Shown: positions 1 through 10,663 of the stretch, in pieces
Position numbering within the stretch: the stretch's first letter is position 1
Layout of the letters: each line of letters starts with the position of its first letter
DNA from: Sclerotiophoma versabilis
Taxonomy: Eukaryota > Ascomycota > Dothideomycetes > Pleosporales > Didymellaceae
NCBI GenBank assembly: GCA_012274445.1
Contig: JAAROD010000069.1
Location: 434,001 to 498,000, forward strand
Reading direction: 5' to 3'
DNA length: 64,000 bases
Translations under genes and position numbers: made by a program
The notes under the pieces: model-generated
Told to the model about the DNA's origin: nothing
Databases searched by the model: none
The model's input: only the letters and a program-made list of their open reading frames with translations

Positions 1-298
1 GGTCACATCTGTTTTGGCTGCTGTACCTGACCACCAAGAGGTCATATTGGCGTACGAGCCGGTGTGGGCAATCGGTGCGAAAGAGCCTGCAGACCCAGAC
101 CATGTCGTCAACGTTACCAAAGAGCTCAGGAAGCTGGCAGCCGGCAGAAGTGGCGTCACGAGAATCGTCTATGGCGGCAGCGCAGGGCCGGGTACCTTTG
201 CAAAGATTGCTGAAGGTGTAGATGGCTTGTTCCTTGGTCGCTTCGCTCATGACATACAGAATCTCAAGAAGGTGATTGAAGAAGTGGGCGGAGCATAG
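1..298 (+). CDS. Triosephosphate isomerase-like protein, C-terminal part (partial)
   Basis: The reading frame is open from base 2 and ends with TAG at 296-298; the 5' part lies outside the window. The visible 98 or so residues carry the TIM catalytic-glutamate motif AYEPVWAIG, the phosphate-binding YGGS and the closing segment GLFLGRFAHD. Classical glycolytic enzymes usually have a Gly-Gly-Ala step near the end (VGGASL-like). Here it is replaced by LGRFAHD, which recalls the second TIM-like group in fungi and bacteria thought to isomerise tetrose or other sugar phosphates. The family and barrel fold are clear. The substrate is inferred and could still be glyceraldehyde-3-phosphate/dihydroxyacetone phosphate. 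Probably cytosolic. Confidence 0.88.
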   Translation, partial: VTSVLAAVPDHQEVILAYEPVWAIGAKEPADPDHVVNVTKELRKLAAGRSGVTRIVYGGSAGPGTFAKIAEGVDGLFLGRFAHDIQNLKKVIEEVGGA

Positions 299-3036
299 AG
301 CGACCGTCTTGTACCTGTAAAATTAAAGGCCAAGGCTATGTCTCTGGAGATGACTCGACGATCGAGCTAGGGTCAGGTCCGTCCTACATGACATGGCGCT
401 GAAACGACGATATTGTAATCAATTGTGATTACTGAGCCTATACCAGATGTATGTCTCCCCACACATGCACTGACCTCCTGCTGTAGTGTGCACTGCGTAT
501 AACATCTGAGCACGGACGAGGTCGCTCGTCAGGTATCTGCTGCTGCGTGCTCTTATCTATCATACCAAGCTGCCTCCTTGCCTCCGCGCAACCCTTCACC
601 TCGAAACTACACAAATCAACAAGCTCTATACGACTTGAGCCTTGTTCTGTTCTGTACAGCTGACTCTCAATTGTATCTGAATGTCTTGAGCTACATTATT
701 CAGAACACTGCCTTACCACAACCGCAATCGTCTTGAATGTCACCGGGGATGCTGCATCCAAAGATCCTTGTCTCGCAAGTTTTCGTCGACGACTCACAGT
801 CTTCACCACAACCTCAGAATCATCGTACGATCCGATCGCTCATTCTACGTCCTTTGTAGAGCAGTTTCCCTGACAGTTTGGCAAGAGCCAAGCTTGCGAG
901 ATCTCGACCATGTCCAGACCAGCGCTCATCGAGTGTTGCGGCCTTATGACACACTACGTGTAGAGCTCCAAGCAAAATGAAATGAAACACGGACGTCTGT
1001 CGTCTTCCGGAACTAGCACTGTCTTTGATCAACAACAGTTGATTATGACTTGCTGGTGAACACACATCAGAAGTCGCTAGCATCCCATGGTCGAACTTCT
1101 GAGCTTCCCTGTCATTCGAAGATGGCCGTATTTCTCTCAACCAACTACCTCGGACTATACGTGTATTCTCGATTCGCTCCTGTCATTCGGCTCGATGTGG
1201 GCATCGACAAATACCAAGACGTACGATTCGAAAATACTAGGGAAACCTACTAATAGCTCGAAGCTCGGTCATCTGACCACAAGCTCGAGCTACAGTGATG
1301 GTCCAAGACGCAAACAACTGTCCGTTCAACTTCGCCGTTCACCGTACAACTTGCGGAACCTCCGGATCCTCACTGGGAAGGTCTACTGAGATCGACTATG
1401 GAGTTGTGGGTCGAACTCATATAGCCTTATGGACATGTCGGAAGTTGCGACTCGCAGGCGTCGATCATCCAAGAAGGCTAGGAGCGGAATGAAGGTCGAA
1501 AGGCGTGAGCATCGGCTTATGTGGTCGGTAACAGGTGTGCAGGAGAGACTACAATTTGGGAAAGGCGTTGTAGAAAACAGCTCTCATTCAGCCTTCACGG
1601 TTGTCTCCCTGTACCTGAAAACTTCCTTATTCAATCTGGAGGACTGCTCGTCTACCTCTCAGGGCTCCCAGAATAGTCCACCGCATCCGGCTAGGCAAGC
1701 CACATCGCGGAACTTCTCCGGGTCACGTTCTTGTTCACTCCCGAAACACCGTCGGATGAGCGCAGGTAACACTCAGTCGGGTTTCCTGCATCACACCACC
1801 GTCGAGCGACAGTCGCGCTCTGCCAGCAAGCGGGGAAGCTATGCAGCTGCTTGGATCTCAAAGATGGCTTGCGTTCACGATTGGCTGGTACTGCTGTTGA
1901 TCTGCACAACGTCAATTCATTATTTGACAACAAACGCTACTTCGCGCCATGACCGAGTCGTCAAAAGTACATTCTGACCGAACCAGGAGCTCAACACTGC
2001 AAAGGTTTAGTGCCGTCTTGCAGGTCACAGGCATATCTGGAGAACTATGGCATGTGTCCTCAAAAGGCACACCGAAAGTTCAATAAATATCGAGGACCTT
2101 GTGCCCAGATATTTTTGAAATCATCGGTTCGATTTCAACCACGAACTTGAGCACGTAGTCTGCGGTAATAGTACATTTCCCGATTTGCGAAATGACGTGT
2201 GGGTTTAACTCCAGGTCTTGGTATCGCAAGTGCGGGTGTAGTACGCTTCCCCGCAAACTCAATCCCGTTAGGTGACGGGCCGACAATCATCTAGTCCCAG
2301 AGCCTGGCCACTCCACACGATCCCCCAGTGTTTCGCGTGCTTTCATCTCCACTTCTCCGCATAACCGGCGATGTTCTTGTGGCTCAAATTACTACTGGTC
2401 ACAATCACGAAAAATTACGACTGACCCGTCATCCCAGCTACAAACCTTTGCCATAACCACTCAATTGGTATTAGATGCCGAGATTCTCCATAGGCTTTAG
2501 CGGTGATTGTGTGGTTGGCAAGCAGAATTGACGTACCAGTATGGCATAGACTGCGCGTCATTGAATGCTTTCAGCATCAGTGTCCAGCTTGGTGAGAGCG
2601 GAGTTGAGCAACCGAAGCTCACATTCACTCACAGGTAACGACTCTGTTACCACGGACGGTGCAAGGCTGCCACAGGAATCTAGTGTTATTTCAAAAAGAA
2701 AGCCATTTCATGAGTACGGAGCCAGTCATCTGTCGTGCAGGAACAAGCCATTTCCTCATTAGACTCTAGTCCAGACAAATCTCACCCCCTGCCAGTGCGG
2801 AGAGAGGGATGCTGGCGCGGAGCCGCAGCGGTTGGTCGTGACCTCAGCACACTTGATGGATTTTGGGCTGCAGCCTTCCCCAGTCCTTTGTTGATCGCTT
2901 GCTTTCGTCCGGCGACTACGCTGTTTTGGAATTGGATTCCATGCTTCTGAGTTTAGGATGCACTGATATATCCCCGTCGAGTAGATCACCCCCTCCCGGC
3001 TTATAATCTCCCCTGCCCTCCAGCCGAACTATCTCT
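299..3036. other. Intergenic, no supported gene
   Basis: About 2.7 kb with only short overlapping open frames on both strands, the longest about 180 codons at 1429-1977. None shows a recognisable domain, signal peptide or splice-linked continuation. The last few hundred bases should contain the promoter of the transporter gene starting at 3037, but no clear TATA box was seen. Confidence 0.5.
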
Positions 3037-4419
3037 ATGTCCCATCAAGTCGATTCAACAATAGTAACGGCTACAAATTGCAACACTTGCAACCAATTCG
3101 CTTCTGACAGTAAAGGTGCTGGTCTATTCAGCGACGGTACTGGTATGGCTTTTGATAACGCACACGAGTCTGTCAATACCAACAACAACCAACATCTTGG
3201 AGCGTCATCAGGTAGATCCGACGCCAACAACAACACACACCTAGGTCCTACATCGGCGCGCGACGAGGAGACACTTTCCGCAGGATCAACAGCTCGAGCA
3301 GAGTCCAACGCGTACAGAATGAGCAACAACAACGGAGATCTCGAGAAAGATTTCTCAACCAGAAATGGACCGAATGGTAAGTTCCGCAGTTCGCAAATCC
3401 GCATTCCCCATTAACAACCCCTCAGGTTATGGCTACGGGGGTACTCCCGGCGGACACCAGCATCTGGACGGTAGCCTAGATGAGGACCTGGCTCTAAGGC
3501 ACATCAGGACTGCTGGTAGCATTTCCATCTCTCCCGAGCTTTTCGAGAAGCTCTACCTTTCGCCCAAGAACGAGGTGAAGGGCGAGCTTCGAAAGACATT
3601 TGGTAACCCTACTCCTCTGTAAGTCATACACATCATCTGTATTCGAGCCCTTGCTAACCGCTATAGGGCTCTTGTTGGTTTTCTGCTGTCTCTCACGCCC
3701 CTGAGTTGGACACTTATGGGATGGCGCGGTGCTGGAGGCAGTGGCTCAGCAAGCATTGGATGGTACTTCTTCGCTGGTGGTCTACTGATGGTTCTCGGTG
3801 GTCTTGGTGAAGTATGTCTATCCGTTTCCACATTTTATCATTCTGTAACTAACGCCTCTGCAGTGGATCCTTGGCAACACATTTCCCTTCGTCGTTTTCA
3901 CCTCCTTTGGCGCTTTCTGGCTTGGCTACGGTGCTACTCTTGTTCCCGCGTACGGAGCTTACGGCAACTACGCTGACCCAAGCGTCCAAGGCAGCACTGG
4001 ACTGGAGTCTCGCGGCTTCAACGTAGGGATCGGTATGCCTTTAACCATTCTAACATAATTCTGTCTGCTAACTCACTACAGGGTACTTCATGATCTCTAT
4101 GGGCATACTTTGCCTCATTTACCTCGTCTGCTCGATGCGAACCAACCTAGTCTTCTTCCTTATCTTTTTCACCCTCGTCCCAGCGTTCGGTCTGCTGGCC
4201 GGTACCTTCCTCCAGCTTGCACAGGGCAACGCGGGCATCGCTTCGAAGTGTCAAGAGGCTGCTGGCGCGTTCGCCTTTGTCACGTGCATCTTGGGCTGGT
4301 ACATCTTCTTCGCCATCATGCTTGCTAGCGTAGACTTCCCCTTCTCTCTACCGATCGTCGATCTTTCGGGCTTGATCAAGGGTGCCAGCGAGAAGCAGAA
4401 GGTCGACCACGTTGAGTAG
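3037..4419 (+). CDS. GPR1/FUN34/YaaH family acetate transporter-like membrane protein
   Basis: Five exons: 3037-3376, 3426-3618, 3667-3811, 3864-4032 and 4082-4419. All four introns are 48-52 bases with GT-AG ends and phases that join into one 394-residue frame. The first 115 or so residues are hydrophilic and Asn/Ser-rich, with two similar NNN-HLG repeats. The core opens with the family signature near residue 175, GNPTPLALVGFLL, a variant of NPAPLGL, and has about six hydrophobic segments. The family (yeast Ady2/Ato, Aspergillus AcpA, Yarrowia Gpr1) moves acetate or ammonium across the plasma membrane or modulates acetate sensitivity. The short C-terminus ends EKQKVDHVE. Substrate is inferred from family. 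The long N-terminal extension is typical of fungal members and is probably a regulatory tail. Confidence 0.9.
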
Positions 4420-5040
4420 GCTCGAAGTGTGCGGCATAGGCGGTGCTGCTGGACAAGGGAAGTGAGGATGTCGTGGGTTTGCAATATACAGCATACTTGT
4501 TAGCGCCGGCGTTGGCTTTCTGCTAAAGCCACTGGCGTGCTCTCTCATCTATCCAAACTGTTGGTATCGATTGCTACGTAATATTCGTGTCAACGATATC
4601 ATACTGTTGGACTGACTATATGTTTGATACAGCCTTGTATTTTCACATTTGGTAATCCTTACTATCTACTTGATATGATTCTCCAGTGTCTCACTCTGTC
4701 ATCCCACTAAGTTTATCTGCAAAGCTTCAATACTTTCTTCAGCTACTAACTGCGAATCCTGCTCCCTTCCCTTCGTCTTACCTCAGGCTCCTTCAGGTTT
4801 CCCCCTCTTAGTTCTATTCTCCCGTAAGATCACAGTGAAAATAATTCTACAAAGATACCTCGAGCGCCTCATTGATGATTGAAATGGCGGTCTAAAGTCA
4901 AAGGGGCCTCACTTCTCGGTAATGACTACGCCTCGTGGAGTTCCGCCTGCAGCTAAGAGCCGCAACGCGCTGCGCAACAAGGATTCATAACCAAAAAGCA
5001 AAGCTTAGTGTAGGTAGATACTCATAGGCAACGGAAGAGC
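4420..5040. other. Intergenic between transporter gene and tRNA
   Basis: Presumed 3' UTR of the transporter gene followed by AT-rich sequence. No open frame of note and no repeat was seen. Confidence 0.45.
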
Positions 5041-5046
5041 AAAAAA
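5041..5046 (-). terminator. RNA polymerase III terminator of tRNA-Ser
   Basis: Six A on the plus strand read as TTTTTT on the transcribed strand, three bases after the discriminator base of the tRNA. This is the normal Pol III stop signal. Confidence 0.8.
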
Positions 5047-5048
5047 GA

Positions 5049-5129
5049 CGACGTTGGCAGGATTCGAACCTACGCTCCCGAAGGAACAAGATTTCTAGTC
5101 TTGCGCGATAACCACTCCGCCACAACGCC
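5049..5129 (-). tRNA. tRNA-Ser(AGA)
   Basis: On the minus strand the acceptor stem GGCGTTG pairs with CAACGTC (one G-U), followed by discriminator G. The D stem is GCG/CGC. The anticodon stem CAAGA/TCTTG closes the loop CTAGAAA, giving anticodon AGA for serine codon UCU (and UCC after inosine modification). A class II variable arm follows, then the T arm with B box GGTTCGAATCC. No intron is present. The gene is 81 bases without CCA and is followed directly by a T6 stop. Confidence 0.96.
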
Positions 5130-6326
5130 GGACATCGCTAGCTGGTTAATGCTAGTGATTCGATGAAAATTAAGAAGACAGAAATAAATATATACTCATT
5201 TTCAAAATCTTTCAACCAAGGATGCGCCTTCTTGAACATTCCAAGGTCTAAGAAAACCGAAATTAATCATCGAATTTCTTCTACCTGCCTTCCGGAAAGT
5301 AGCCCTTAGTGCGGAAACAGCACAAGCTTAAAGCTTGACGGTTTGAGTCACTAGATCAGTGTGCATCCGAATTGCCGACATAGTCATGTACAGGAATAAG
5401 CAACCTTTGTTTCTTATTTGTTCAGCGACTAATATTTGTAAATGTGGAGTAATTGAGGCACAGCTGCTTCCCTCGTTAGCTGGTTTTGTGGTGGTCAAAG
5501 GATGAATACGTTCACAGTGCCAAGTTGGATGCAGCAGGTCGGACCTCAATGTGCCAAAATTAGCCCCCACAGCCGTGCGAACCACATCCTCGGCACCCCA
5601 ACCTCGATGATGGAGCCTCGTGCATCCACACGTCTCCCATACTCTGGATTCAATAGTCCAGTTCTATACTTGTCGTAACAAGGCAGTTGCTTCGATCTCT
5701 GTCGTACTTTGTAGCTGTGGAGCTCCTCATGAAGCACCAGCAACTGCCCGTTCAAGCAGAGCACCAAAAGGTCGACCTGCGGACTTGACCACCTTGCGAA
5801 GCGATTCTCCGTCTACACACGGCTACTCATCAGTAGCAGAAAAGAAGAAGGTGCCACTTCTCGGACTTCAAGTTGGTGTACAACCTTTGATCCCCGGCGC
5901 CAGCCCCGTTTGATCCGCTAAGCCTCACATCCCACGCTTCGATTGGCCCATCGACCTTCCACCTCTGCTGACTCCACACGCACAAGTCCCTTTGAAGGAT
6001 ACATCCACCTGAAATGGCCGACATGGTCGGCAACAAAGAAGCAAAGCCCGCTACGGGAATCTTGCATTTCAGGGGCCCCTGTAGGACGAATGCCAGGCTT
6101 GTTGCTTGTGAGACGCGGCTAATGAAGCCCGAGGCTGCGGTTGGTTCACCAGGAGCGCGCACTTCGGTCTTCGAAGCGTACAGCATATAGTTGCGATGCT
6201 GTCCAGCATGCGTGGGTACAACACCCGTTTGTCATTGTTGCGATCGAAGAATCTATGTCGCGCTGTTTTCCTTCCGACCACCCAGCCTCCCGTTTGAGTG
6301 CTGCGGCTGCCTTTCTTTTTAACAGG
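5130..6326. other. Intergenic upstream of Gag-like gene
   Basis: No supported gene. The open frame of the next gene extends back to 6141, so 6141-6326 could be translated if an earlier ATG (6141 or 6255) is used. Scattered short frames on the minus strand (5830-6380) show no domain. Confidence 0.4.
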
Positions 6327-8171
6327 ATGTCGACGATCAATTCGCCTCGCCTGCCAGGTGTGCCTATCCTTCACGCCCATGCTACAGGGGCCGAATACTC
6401 AAGATGGCGTCGAGGGATGAAGTTCGCTTGCGAGACCAAGGGGACGTGGGGCTTCTGTGATGGCTCACATCCAATGCCCATGCCTAAGATGGGGACGAAA
6501 TCCAGTTCTGCAAGGGTGTCCAACACTCTGCAATCATGTCTGCTTGACGAAAGAAAAGCGTGGGTTCGACAAGATCGCGAAGTCAAATTAGACATTTTCC
6601 TTTCGTTATCAGAGGAGGTCATGGAAGAAGTCCTTCACGCTGGCCCGCCGTTCCCGCCATCCAACATGAATGCCCAGCAGATGTTGGCAGCGCTTGATAG
6701 ACGCTTCACAGCCTTCAAGTTCGAAGACTACCATCACGCTTTCTGCCACTTCCTCAACCTACATATAGACTCGTATGCCAGTCTTGAGGATTTCAACTTC
6801 GAGTTTCAGACAACATTGGGAGACTTGCACGACTACGGTTACCCACTGTCCAATGTCCAAGCCTGCAGCGCATACTTTTCAAAGCTCCGGTGCACACAAA
6901 ACCCGTGGGTAGCGAAGAAGCTTGACCAATGGGATACACACTCGTCGACTCCGACGCTTGAAGACCTCATGCAAGAATCCATCCCCTGGACATTCAAGCC
7001 TTCCGGTACAAACGCTTCACCGAACTTGAAGACCGAGTCTATCCCTGAAGAGCTTGTCGATGACACTTCTTCACAATCTGATACCGACGGATCGAGCATT
7101 TCCACTACCTCTTCACCCTCAAAACTGCACTCCCGGCAAACGTCCAACACCACAGCGATCACAACACACTCGCTAGAGATAACGATCCACGCCTCATCCG
7201 AAGATATTGCCCAGATCACCTCTCTCCCTCGACTCCCCGCAACAAAATACGTCCCAGCTGCTGTGCCATGCCATCCCTCCTCAAAAAAGAGCATGCCTCT
7301 CGTGGACCCTCTACCACCGATGAATCGCCCTCTTCCCCCTCTTCCAAAACACATGTTTCAAGCTTCACCACGCGCACGCTCAGCTTCGCCACGCATCATG
7401 GTGCCCTCGCCCAATGCGAATATCAGCTTGCCCAAGAGCTCAGCGAAATCCACCACCCAACCACAGACACCATGCCTAAGACTCGAGACAACACACCCCA
7501 CACTGCGTCCCAAATCGCCTACACTGCTCGACCAAAAGGAGTTCGGGCCCAAACCAGCTCCAAGTCCCATTACGCCAAGCGAGACGAAATTGCATCCCGC
7601 GCTGCGCGTGACCCCACCGCTCCTCTCAGCCGCTTTCGAGCCCAGAACAAACATTGCGATCCCATGGCCCTGCACACCAGACCGCCCAACGAGCTCACAG
7701 CCCGACCTGGCCGTCCAGAGACTACCTGAACTCGATGCTCTCACGCGTCTAAGAGCCATGTCTGGCGCAAGCACGACATCGCTCCCACTTACAGGCTCCC
7801 GCGCAACCTCACCCCCTCGCTTACAAGACCGTCCGCTACTGAAAAGCACAACTACATCGCCACCACTGGGCTTTACATCTCCTCCCAGGATCCTCCCCGG
7901 CCGCACACCAACAGTCGAGTCTGTTGGTGCACCCTTTCGAACGCCGACGTTCGAAAGTCTGGGTGTTCCGTGTTGCACTTCGCCGGACGGATTCGAGGGC
8001 GGCAAGATTGAGAGAAGTCGCAGTCCTGTGCGCGATTTGGTTGCAAGACTGAGCGGGGACAGTCTTGAGAGCAAGGAGGAGAAAGGGAGGAAGGAGAGGA
8101 AGAAGAGTTGGAGTCTGGGGGTTGGTCTGGGTCGGTTTGGGCCAGGAAAGGGGGTCAGAGAGATTGTGTAA
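6327..8171 (+). CDS. Copia-type Gag-like protein with long Pro/Ser-rich tail (candidate domesticated gene)
   Basis: A single uninterrupted frame of 614 codons from the ATG at 6327; in-frame ATGs at 6141 and 6255 would add 62 or 24 residues with little protein character. Residues 1-230 resemble the N-terminal Gag region of Ty1/Copia retroelements (DUF4219/UBN2 type): Y-x2-W-x4-KFACETKG, the WGFCDGS segment, then helices containing LAALDRRFTAFKFEDY and FNFEFQTTLGDLHDYGYPL. No CCHC zinc knuckle, protease, integrase or reverse transcriptase follows, and no long terminal repeats were noticed. From about residue 240 the protein is low-complexity Ser/Pro/Thr-rich with many SPP, SPR and TSPP motifs, ending in a basic tail. 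An intact frame without the rest of a retroelement suggests a host gene derived from Gag. Function unknown. Confidence 0.72.
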   Translation: MSTINSPRLPGVPILHAHATGAEYSRWRRGMKFACETKGTWGFCDGSHPMPMPKMGTKSSSARVSNTLQSCLLDERKAWVRQDREVKLDIFLSLSEEVMEEVLHAGPPFPPSNMNAQQMLAALDRRFTAFKFEDYHHAFCHFLNLHIDSYASLEDFNFEFQTTLGDLHDYGYPLSNVQACSAYFSKLRCTQNPWVAKKLDQWDTHSSTPTLEDLMQESIPWTFKPSGTNASPNLKTESIPEELVDDTSSQSDTDGSSISTTSSPSKLHSRQTSNTTAITTHSLEITIHASSEDIAQITSLPRLPATKYVPAAVPCHPSSKKSMPLVDPLPPMNRPLPPLPKHMFQASPRARSASPRIMVPSPNANISLPKSSAKSTTQPQTPCLRLETTHPTLRPKSPTLLDQKEFGPKPAPSPITPSETKLHPALRVTPPLLSAAFEPRTNIAIPWPCTPDRPTSSQPDLAVQRLPELDALTRLRAMSGASTTSLPLTGSRATSPPRLQDRPLLKSTTTSPPLGFTSPPRILPGRTPTVESVGAPFRTPTFESLGVPCCTSPDGFEGGKIERSRSPVRDLVARLSGDSLESKEEKGRKERKKSWSLGVGLGRFGPGKGVREIV

Positions 8172-8619
8172 TCGACGGATGTTGTTAGATACCCTTCTCT
8201 TGCTGTACATACTTCGGCAGTCGAGAGTAAACTTTTGGATGATTTGGTGCAACAATTCGAGCCTGGTGCGTAATGTATACAGTGTGTCCAATTGTCCGAG
8301 TCATGTCCCGGCGGCTGTGGTCACGTCTCTGTAGGTGTTTGGTTGACTTGTACAGCGGCTGTGTCACAGCGGGCAGTTTGGATTAGCATAATGCACGTCA
8401 GTCGGGAGTGGTGTAAAAGGCGGATGAAGATGTAATCGTGATTCATAAAACCTTCACTGAGGTTGAGAATGGTCTATAGGTACACAAGGAGATCCTTCGA
8501 TGCTCCTGTCGTCAAAATCGTGTCCGCGACACGTCTATACTAGGCGCCGCAGTCCTTGTCTTGGGCTAGAATGGCTTCTCGCCGAAGCCGCCAGTACCAG
8601 CCAGCTCTTCTTCAGCAGT
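8172..8619. other. Intergenic between convergent genes
   Basis: Presumed 3' UTRs of the Gag-like gene and of the aspartate aminotransferase gene, which converge here. Nothing else seen. Confidence 0.45.
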
Positions 8620-10091
8620 TTACTGCGTCGCTCTAACCGCGTTGTCGACGGCTTTGGCGAAGTACTCGACATTGTTGGTGTTGAGGCCTGCCATTGAGAT
8701 ACGACCGTTCTTGGTCATGTAGACGTGCCAGTCCTCACGCAGCTTGAGGACCTGCTCCTCAGTCAGGCCCGTGAAGCTGAACATGCCGATCTGATCTGTG
8801 ATGTGGTTCCATGTACCAGGTGTGCCGAGCTCCTCGAGCTTATTGCGGAGGGCGCTGCGCATCTCCTTGATGCGGCCAGACATCTCGCGGAGGTTGGCTT
8901 CCCACTCGGAGAAGAGCTGGGGATCGTTCAGGACGGTGGAGGCGATACGAGCACCGTATGCGGGAGGGTTTGAGATCTCGGATCGCTGAAGGATGGCGAG
9001 CTGCGAGGCAACGCGGGTGACTGTTGACTGCGCATCAGACGCAGGCGATGTGACAAAGTGGAAGCAGCCAGCACGCTCGCCGTAGAGACCGAAGTTCTTT
9101 GCGTACGACTGAGCAATGCACAGCTCGAAGCCCTGCTCAACAAAGTAGCGGATGGCCCAGCCGTCCTTGGCCAGGTCACCCGAGGCGAAGCCTTGGTAGG
9201 CTGTGTCGAAGAAGGGGAAGTGCTTCTTCGCGCGGATGACGTCTGCGATCTTCTTCCACTGGTCTTGTGTGGGATCGACGCCGGTCGGGTTGTGGGCGCA
9301 AGCGTGCAGGACGACGATGCTGCCCTCGGGCGCACTCTCTAGCGCGCCGTGCATGCCATCGAAGTCGAGGCCCTTGGTCTTCTTGGAGAAGTAGGGGTAT
9401 GTCTTGTGCTGCAGGCCAACATTGGAGAAGATCTGGAAGTGGTTCGGCCAGGTGGGGTCGGAGAAGTAGGCGGTGCGCTCGGAGTTGGGCTTGTAGAACT
9501 TCTGCAGGAAGAGGGCGCCCAGGTGGACGGCGCCGGTGCCGGAGATGGTCTGCAGGCTGGTGACCTGCGCGCTGTGTGTCAGCCATGGATCACGTCATGG
9601 TGGGGAGAGCTACGCACGCGCTTCTCCTTGATGGCGGGGCTGTCGCCGCCGAGGACGAGCTTCTGGGAGGCTGTCGTGAAGTCAGGCAGGCCGGCAATGG
9701 GCAGGTACTCGTGGTTGAGGTCGGGGTCCTGGCGGAGGATCTCGTCGGCCTGTCGTCGATGGTGAGCAGATAGCAATCGTGGATCTGGGGCAGGAGCTCT
9801 CACCTTCTTCACCACAGGCAGGACCCATGGCTTGGCGTTGTTGTCTCTGTAGGCGCCAATGCCCAAGTCGACCTTGTTGCTGTCGGTATCGCGGCGATAC
9901 GCGGCCATCAGCCCGAAGAGCGCGTCTTCGGGCGCCTGGGGGACGACACGCGCGTCGAAAGCTGTGGCAGCCATCGGGGCGATCTGGGTGGAGATCTGGG
10001 CGAGGCGGAGGTTGGAGGAGGACTGGGAGGAGGAAGGTGCAGGTGGAGCAGGTGAGGTAGAGGCAAGGGATTGCTTGGGTGAGTCTGGCAT
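8620..10091 (-). CDS. Aspartate aminotransferase
   Basis: Three exons on the minus strand: 10091-9804, 9749-9618 and 9564-8620, with introns of 54 and 53 bases in phase 0, giving 454 residues. Transfers the amino group between aspartate/2-oxoglutarate and glutamate/oxaloacetate, linking the TCA cycle with amino-acid synthesis and the malate-aspartate shuttle. Fold-type I PLP enzyme signatures are present: DLGIGAYRDNNAKPWVLPVV, HACAHNPTGVDPT, FFDTAYQGFASGD and the PLP-lysine segment SYAKNFGLYGERAGCFHFV, with the conserved arginine in GRISMAGLN. The first 39 residues are Ser/Pro-rich and align poorly with the family. The in-frame ATG at 9974 (MAATAFDARVVPQAP) would give a normal 415-residue cytosolic-type protein and is an equally good start. 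No clear mitochondrial presequence. Confidence 0.95.
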
Positions 10092-10663
10092 GGTTGCAAC
10101 AAGTCGAGCACACCACCATATACTTTGCTTTACGTATCACAGGCCGAACTGGGAAGCCGCGACCGCTTCGCGCATGCGCTAACCCCCGCAAATGTTTCTA
10201 GACGATGCTGCCGGTCAAGGGGATGCGGAGCTGGGGAGCCGCTCGAGACGAGAGAGTGCAGGGTGAGATTATTGATTCTGCGTCCCCAGCACGCCCCGGC
10301 TGCTTTACTTAAGAGCTGTGGTTGACAGCCTAGGGACTGGAGCTTGTCGTCAAGCCGAGGCACACCCCTCTCATGGCCCGTGGTCACGTCAAGAGCCGCT
10401 CGTGCCAGCTTGACCTCTCACATGCAGCGGGATTCCAAGACAGATTTAGCTGAGCCCTGCGAACTTGCGACCTTCACCCGAGCATCCTGCGGCTTGTGGG
10501 TCTGCAACGGCCAAAACGCCGAACGCACAAGGACACACTTGCTATTCCTGGCGAAACCACCCCCAGCGTGCGCGATAAACTTAGGCGAGGCTGTGTTCGC
10601 GATACCTTCACATATTGCGTCTGCACGAGCAGCTGACTGTGTGCTTTTTGACAACCCACTCCG
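10092..10663. other. Intergenic; 5' side of aspartate aminotransferase and 3' side of SNARE gene
   Basis: Both flanking genes are on the minus strand, so this holds the aminotransferase promoter and the 3' UTR of the syntaxin gene. Short open frames show no features. Confidence 0.45.

Noticed and set aside
1429..1977. 182-codon plus-strand frame in the first intergenic region
   Set aside because: No domain, random-looking composition and no splice-linked extension.
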